DNA from: Roseobacter weihaiensis
Lineage (GTDB): Bacteria > Pseudomonadota > Alphaproteobacteria > Rhodobacterales > Rhodobacteraceae
Length of the DNA stretch: 64,000 bases
Direction of reading: 5' to 3'
NCBI RefSeq assembly: GCF_020622345.1
Contig: NZ_JACNMO010000004.1
Span: 1-64,000 of the forward strand
Of this stretch, positions 60,835-64,000 are shown piece by piece (within the stretch, counting starts at the first letter, position 1; the number at the start of each line of letters is the position of its first letter). The position numbers and the translations under genes are program-made. Under the pieces are notes generated by a model, which saw only the letters and a program-made list of their open reading frames with translations, was not told where the DNA came from and searched no databases.

Positions 60835-61311
60835 GGTGGGCTGCGCATCGCCGATCCTGCTGTCATCGGGCAGAGCATGACAAGCCGGCCCTTGGGTCTC
60901 GGGACAGACCTCAAGAGCGCCTGACCCTCTGGTGCTATTGCTCTGCCAGGCCGCAGGTGGTGGCGTTTGACGCCTATTTGAGTGGCGTTGCTCGCCGGAG
61001 GCACGGCACAGCTTGATGTACTGCCGGGGATTTGAACACCAGCATCAAGGGCGCATTTCTGGCGTAGAGGCTGCCATTATATTTGAATGACTTAACAAAT
61101 TCCCATTCCCGCAGGAATTGTGTTGCGTGAATCATAAGCCTTCGTCACTCTCAGCGGGCACGACCTCTCCCGGGGGCCCTTCAATGCATTTGGGGCTGTC
61201 TGGGGGGAGGGGCAGTACAGGGCCGCAGAACAGTCAACGACAGGTCCTGTACGGGCGAAAGACCCTCCGTCAAGGCGGGCCGGAGTAAGTTAGAGTAACT
61301 GGGAGAAAACC
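60835..61311. other. intergenic region before the TAXI operon, nothing recognised
   Basis: This 477-base gap separates the dehydrogenase from the TAXI gene on the same strand. It should hold a promoter for the TAXI operon; AT-rich bases near 61070-61110 are the likeliest place. No gene, repeat or clear terminator is seen. Confidence 0.45.
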
Positions 61312-62268
61312 ATGAAGATTTTCAAGTATTTGGCATTTGCGGGTGCCATGATGGCAGGGCCCGCGTCAACGGCGCAGGAACAGTTCATCACCATCGGGAC
61401 CGGCGGTCAGACAGGGGTGTACTTTGTTGTCGGCCAGTCGATTTGCCGTCTGGTGAATCGGGGAACGGCGGATCACAACCTCAAATGCACGGCACCCTCT
61501 ACGGGCGGCTCCATCGCCAATATCAACGCGATTATGGCTGGTGACATGGATATGGGCGTCGCCCAATCTGACTGGCAGTACCATGCCTATAACGGCACAT
61601 CCGAGTTTGAAGGCAATCAGTTTGAAAATGCCCGCGCGGTGTTTTCTGTGCATGGGGAACCCTTCACGGTGATCGCGCGCGCGGATGCGGGGATCACGTC
61701 TTTCGAGGATCTGAAAGGCAAGCGGGTCAACATCGGCAACCCTGGGTCGGGTCAGTTTGCGACCATGCAGGTTGTCATGGATGCGCTGGGGTGGACCATG
61801 GATGACTTTGCCCTCGCCTCAGAGCTGAAGCCTGCCGAACAGGCTGCGGCCCTTGGTGATAACAAGGTGGATGCCATCATCTATACCGTTGGTCACCCCA
61901 ATGGGTCGATTCAGGAGGCCGTGTCCACCGTGGATGCAGTGCTGATCCCGGTGACCGGGCCTGAGATCGACAAACTGATTGCCGACAATCCCTACTACGC
62001 GGCCGCCAGTGTTCCAGGCGGCATGTATGAAGGAAGCCCTGACGACACTGCGACATTTGGTGTGAAGGCAACCTTTGTAACCTCGGCCGATGTCGATGAT
62101 GAAGTCGTCTATCAGGTGGTCAAAGCGGTTTTTGATAACTTCGACCGTTTCAAGCGCCTGCACCCTGCTTTTGAAAACCTCACCGAGGAAGAGATGATCC
62201 AGGCTGGGCTTTCGGCCCCTCTGCACCCCGGTGCGGAGCGCTACTATAAAGAGCGCGGCTGGATGTAA
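61312..62268 (+). CDS. TAXI-family TRAP transporter binding protein
   Basis: The 318-residue precursor has a short signal peptide (about 1-22, ending STAQ) and the TAXI fold: FITIGTGGQTGVYFVVGQSICRLV, CTAPSTGGSIANINAIMAGDMDMGVAQSDW, GKRVNIGNPGSGQFATMQVVMDALGW. TAXI proteins usually bind glutamate or dicarboxylates, but ligands are poorly known. GGGAG precedes the ATG. A hairpin and then a fused permease gene follow. Confidence 0.92.
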   Translation: MKIFKYLAFAGAMMAGPASTAQEQFITIGTGGQTGVYFVVGQSICRLVNRGTADHNLKCTAPSTGGSIANINAIMAGDMDMGVAQSDWQYHAYNGTSEFEGNQFENARAVFSVHGEPFTVIARADAGITSFEDLKGKRVNIGNPGSGQFATMQVVMDALGWTMDDFALASELKPAEQAAALGDNKVDAIIYTVGHPNGSIQEAVSTVDAVLIPVTGPEIDKLIADNPYYAAASVPGGMYEGSPDDTATFGVKATFVTSADVDDEVVYQVVKAVFDNFDRFKRLHPAFENLTEEEMIQAGLSAPLHPGAERYYKERGWM

Positions 62269-62292
62269 GCCTTTTATTTATTGATAAGGAAA

Positions 62293-62319
62293 GATGCGGC
62301 GGGTCAATCCCGGCGCATC
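62293..62319 (+). repeat. stem-loop between the TAXI gene and its permease
   Basis: GATGCGGCGGG (62293-62303) pairs with CCCGGCGCATC (62309-62319) with one mismatch around TCAAT. No T-run follows. Its place between binding protein and permease matches four other hairpins in the window. Confidence 0.65.
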
Positions 62320-62369
62320 GTACATTTAAAAAGTAGGCGCGCCTGAAAACGGGCGGCAGGGGGATTAAA

Positions 62370-64000
62370 ATGTCGGACACTTCAAACCAACAGCAGGCCG
62401 CTGCTGTGGAAGCCACCGCCGACGGTCGCGGTGGCCTCAGCCAGGAAGAACTGGACGCGCTGGTCGCGTCCTCCGACACGGGCGGGCGCGGGGCGACAGG
62501 CCCCGTTGGTGTGTTTCTGACCTGCGTGGCGCTTTGTTGGTCGCTGTTTCAGCTTTGGATCGCATCGCCGATCCCCTTTATGGTCGGCTGGGGCGTCTTC
62601 AACGATACTGAAAGCCGGTCGATCCACCTTGCCTTTGCAATGTTCCTTGCCTTTGCAGCCTTCCCTGCGGCACGCACAAAATTTCAACTGGGGCTAGGGA
62701 TCATCGTGCCCGTCGTCCTCGCGTTTCTGTTCATGACAGGGGCCAAGGCGGATACCAGCACGTGGTGGATTCCGTTGGTGGCGCTCGCTGTCGTGGGGGC
62801 TGTGGTGCTCGGGTCACCCAAGGACAAGGTGCCGGTCTGGGAATGGGGCCTTGCCGTCGTCGGTGCCCTCGCGGCGCTCTATCTTTATGTCTACTACCGG
62901 GACATTTCCGGACGGGTTGGCGCGCCGATTGCGCAGGATTTCGTGGTCGCGGTAATTGGCCTCATGCTGCTTCTCGAAGCCACACGCCGCGCGCTTGGCC
63001 CGGCCCTGATGATCGTGGCGTCGGTGTTTCTGGTCTACACCGTGCTGGGCCCATACATGCCCAGCATCATCGCGCACAAGGGCAACAGCCTCTCCGAGAT
63101 CGTGAACCATCAGTGGATCACCACCGAAGGTGTCTTTGGCATCGCCTTGGGGGTATCCACATCCTTCGTGTTTCTCTTCGTGCTCTTTGGTTCTCTGCTC
63201 GACCGGGCAGGGGCGGGCAACTACTTCATTCAGGTTGCCTTCAGCCTCATGGGGCATCTGAAAGGGGGCCCGGCCAAGGCTGCGGTCGTGTCCTCCGGCA
63301 TGACGGGGCTGATCTCGGGCTCGTCCATCGCGAATGTGGTGACCACGGGGACCTTCACCATTCCGCTGATGAAGAAAGTGGGCTTCAGCTCGGAAAAAGC
63401 GGGGGCTGTCGAAGTGGCGTCTTCCGTCAACGGGCAGATCATGCCGCCGGTGATGGGGGCCGCGGCGTTCCTGATGGTGGAATACGTGGGCATTCCCTAT
63501 TTCGACGTGGTCAAACACGCCTTCCTGCCGGCGGTGATTTCCTACATCGCGCTGGTCTATATCGTGCATCTGGAAGCGGTGAAGGCAGGCATGGAAGGCC
63601 TGCCACGCGCCTATACGCCCAAGCCGATTGTGCAGCGCCTGATCGGGATCGCCTTTACGGTGGCGGCGATCTGTGCGCTGTCCTTTGCTGTCTATTACGG
63701 CATGGGCTGGATACGGCCCGCCTTCCCGAATTCGGCAGGCTACATCATCTTTGGTTTCCTGACGTTGGTCTATGTCGGGCTGCTTTACGTTGCCTCGAAA
63801 GAGGAACCGCTGGAACTGGATGATCCCAACGCGCCGGTGACGACGCTGCCCCTGCCAGGGCCGACCGTCCGCTCCGGTTTGCATTTCATCTTGCCGGTGG
63901 TTGTCCTGGTCTGGGCGCTGATGGTGGACCGCCTGTCGCCGGGGCTCTCGGCCTTCTGGGCCACGACCTACATGGTGTTCATCCTTGTCACCCAACGCCC
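62370..64000 (+). CDS. fused TRAP permease (DctQM-like), truncated by the window end
   Basis: The open frame begins MSDTSNQQQAAAVEATADG and reads without a stop through the end of the window, 543 codons. An N-terminal set of about four helices corresponds to the small permease; it is followed by the large-permease core, including SGMTGLISGSSIANVVTTGTF and ASSVNGQIMPPVMGAAAFLM. This is the 4TM/12TM fused permease that accompanies TAXI binding proteins. The start has GGGGG upstream. The 3' end lies outside. Confidence 0.92.
   Translation, partial: MSDTSNQQQAAAVEATADGRGGLSQEELDALVASSDTGGRGATGPVGVFLTCVALCWSLFQLWIASPIPFMVGWGVFNDTESRSIHLAFAMFLAFAAFPAARTKFQLGLGIIVPVVLAFLFMTGAKADTSTWWIPLVALAVVGAVVLGSPKDKVPVWEWGLAVVGALAALYLYVYYRDISGRVGAPIAQDFVVAVIGLMLLLEATRRALGPALMIVASVFLVYTVLGPYMPSIIAHKGNSLSEIVNHQWITTEGVFGIALGVSTSFVFLFVLFGSLLDRAGAGNYFIQVAFSLMGHLKGGPAKAAVVSSGMTGLISGSSIANVVTTGTFTIPLMKKVGFSSEKAGAVEVASSVNGQIMPPVMGAAAFLMVEYVGIPYFDVVKHAFLPAVISYIALVYIVHLEAVKAGMEGLPRAYTPKPIVQRLIGIAFTVAAICALSFAVYYGMGWIRPAFPNSAGYIIFGFLTLVYVGLLYVASKEEPLELDDPNAPVTTLPLPGPTVRSGLHFILPVVVLVWALMVDRLSPGLSAFWATTYMVFILVTQR

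Noticed and set aside
62814-63995. Long minus-strand frame opposite the TRAP permease
   Set aside because: Antisense shadow rich in His/Arg/Asp; the plus strand encodes a clear 4TM/12TM permease.
1-64000. tRNA, rRNA, CRISPR array or replication origin
   Set aside because: I looked for clover-leaf-like genes, regularly spaced direct repeats and iteron clusters while reading and recognised none; a dedicated search could still find a small RNA.

Overview
The window reads as alphaproteobacterial DNA, most likely from the Roseobacter group of the Rhodobacteraceae. It is GC-rich and packed with substrate-binding-protein-dependent importers: one peptide-type ABC, one urea/amide ABC, one polyamine-type ABC, one DctPQM TRAP and one TAXI TRAP system. 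It also carries a methanethiol oxidase and a DddQ-type cupin, both typical of marine sulfur users, and a DUF1217 protein. No rRNA, tRNA, CRISPR array, replication gene or housekeeping gene was seen, so this is accessory or catabolic DNA (a chromid, plasmid or flexible chromosomal region).

Region by region. (1) 1-2013 is a decayed mobilization module: an IS3-family transposase scrap fused to a truncated relaxase, a mobC with an in-frame stop, a 5'-truncated unknown ORF, and a second diverged relaxase fragment. (2) 2116-7003 holds two cyclic-di-GMP proteins (a stand-alone EAL protein and a GAF-PAS-GGDEF-EAL protein) around an AdhP-type alcohol dehydrogenase on the other strand. (3) 7544-10070 is a YqiJ/YqiK membrane-scaffold pair. 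(4) 10317-20859 is a putative catabolic island: an N,N-dimethylformamidase large-subunit homologue divergent from a BisC/DMSO-reductase-type molybdoenzyme, a frameshifted alpha/beta hydrolase, and a Dpp/Opp-type ABC importer. (5) 21551-25448 is an Mla/MCE lipid-transport operon. (6) 25740-27368 is a DUF1217 protein built from four tandem repeats. (7) 27616-38642 is a short-chain amide system: a permease-histidine kinase-receiver hybrid and its LuxR-type regulator, divergent across a nested palindrome from urtABCDE, formamidase fmdA and fmdB. (8) 38640-42811 carries an MsbA-like ABC exporter remnant, two glycosyltransferase-like genes and UDP-galactopyranose mutase. (9) 43075-45147 is mtoX plus a membrane partner. 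(10) 45230-56098 is an amine/onium-compound locus: enolase-superfamily enzyme, MocR regulator, FAD oxidase, polyamine-type ABC importer, DddQ-like cupin, second cupin and GMC oxidoreductase. (11) 56209-60834 is a GntR-DctPQM-polyol dehydrogenase operon. (12) 61312-64000 is a TAXI TRAP system that runs off the window.

Cross-cutting signals. Every one of the five solute-binding-protein genes is followed by a strong intercistronic stem-loop before its permease or ATPase gene, a layout expected to raise binding protein over membrane components. The MocR gene and the FAD-oxidase gene share the same two-half-site element with identical spacing, pointing to a regulon. Several transporters sit next to an enzyme that would act on the imported compound (Urt-FmdA, Pot-cupins-GMC, DctPQM-dehydrogenase, Dpp-molybdoenzyme/formamidase-like). 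This makes substrate assignment by context the main opportunity here.
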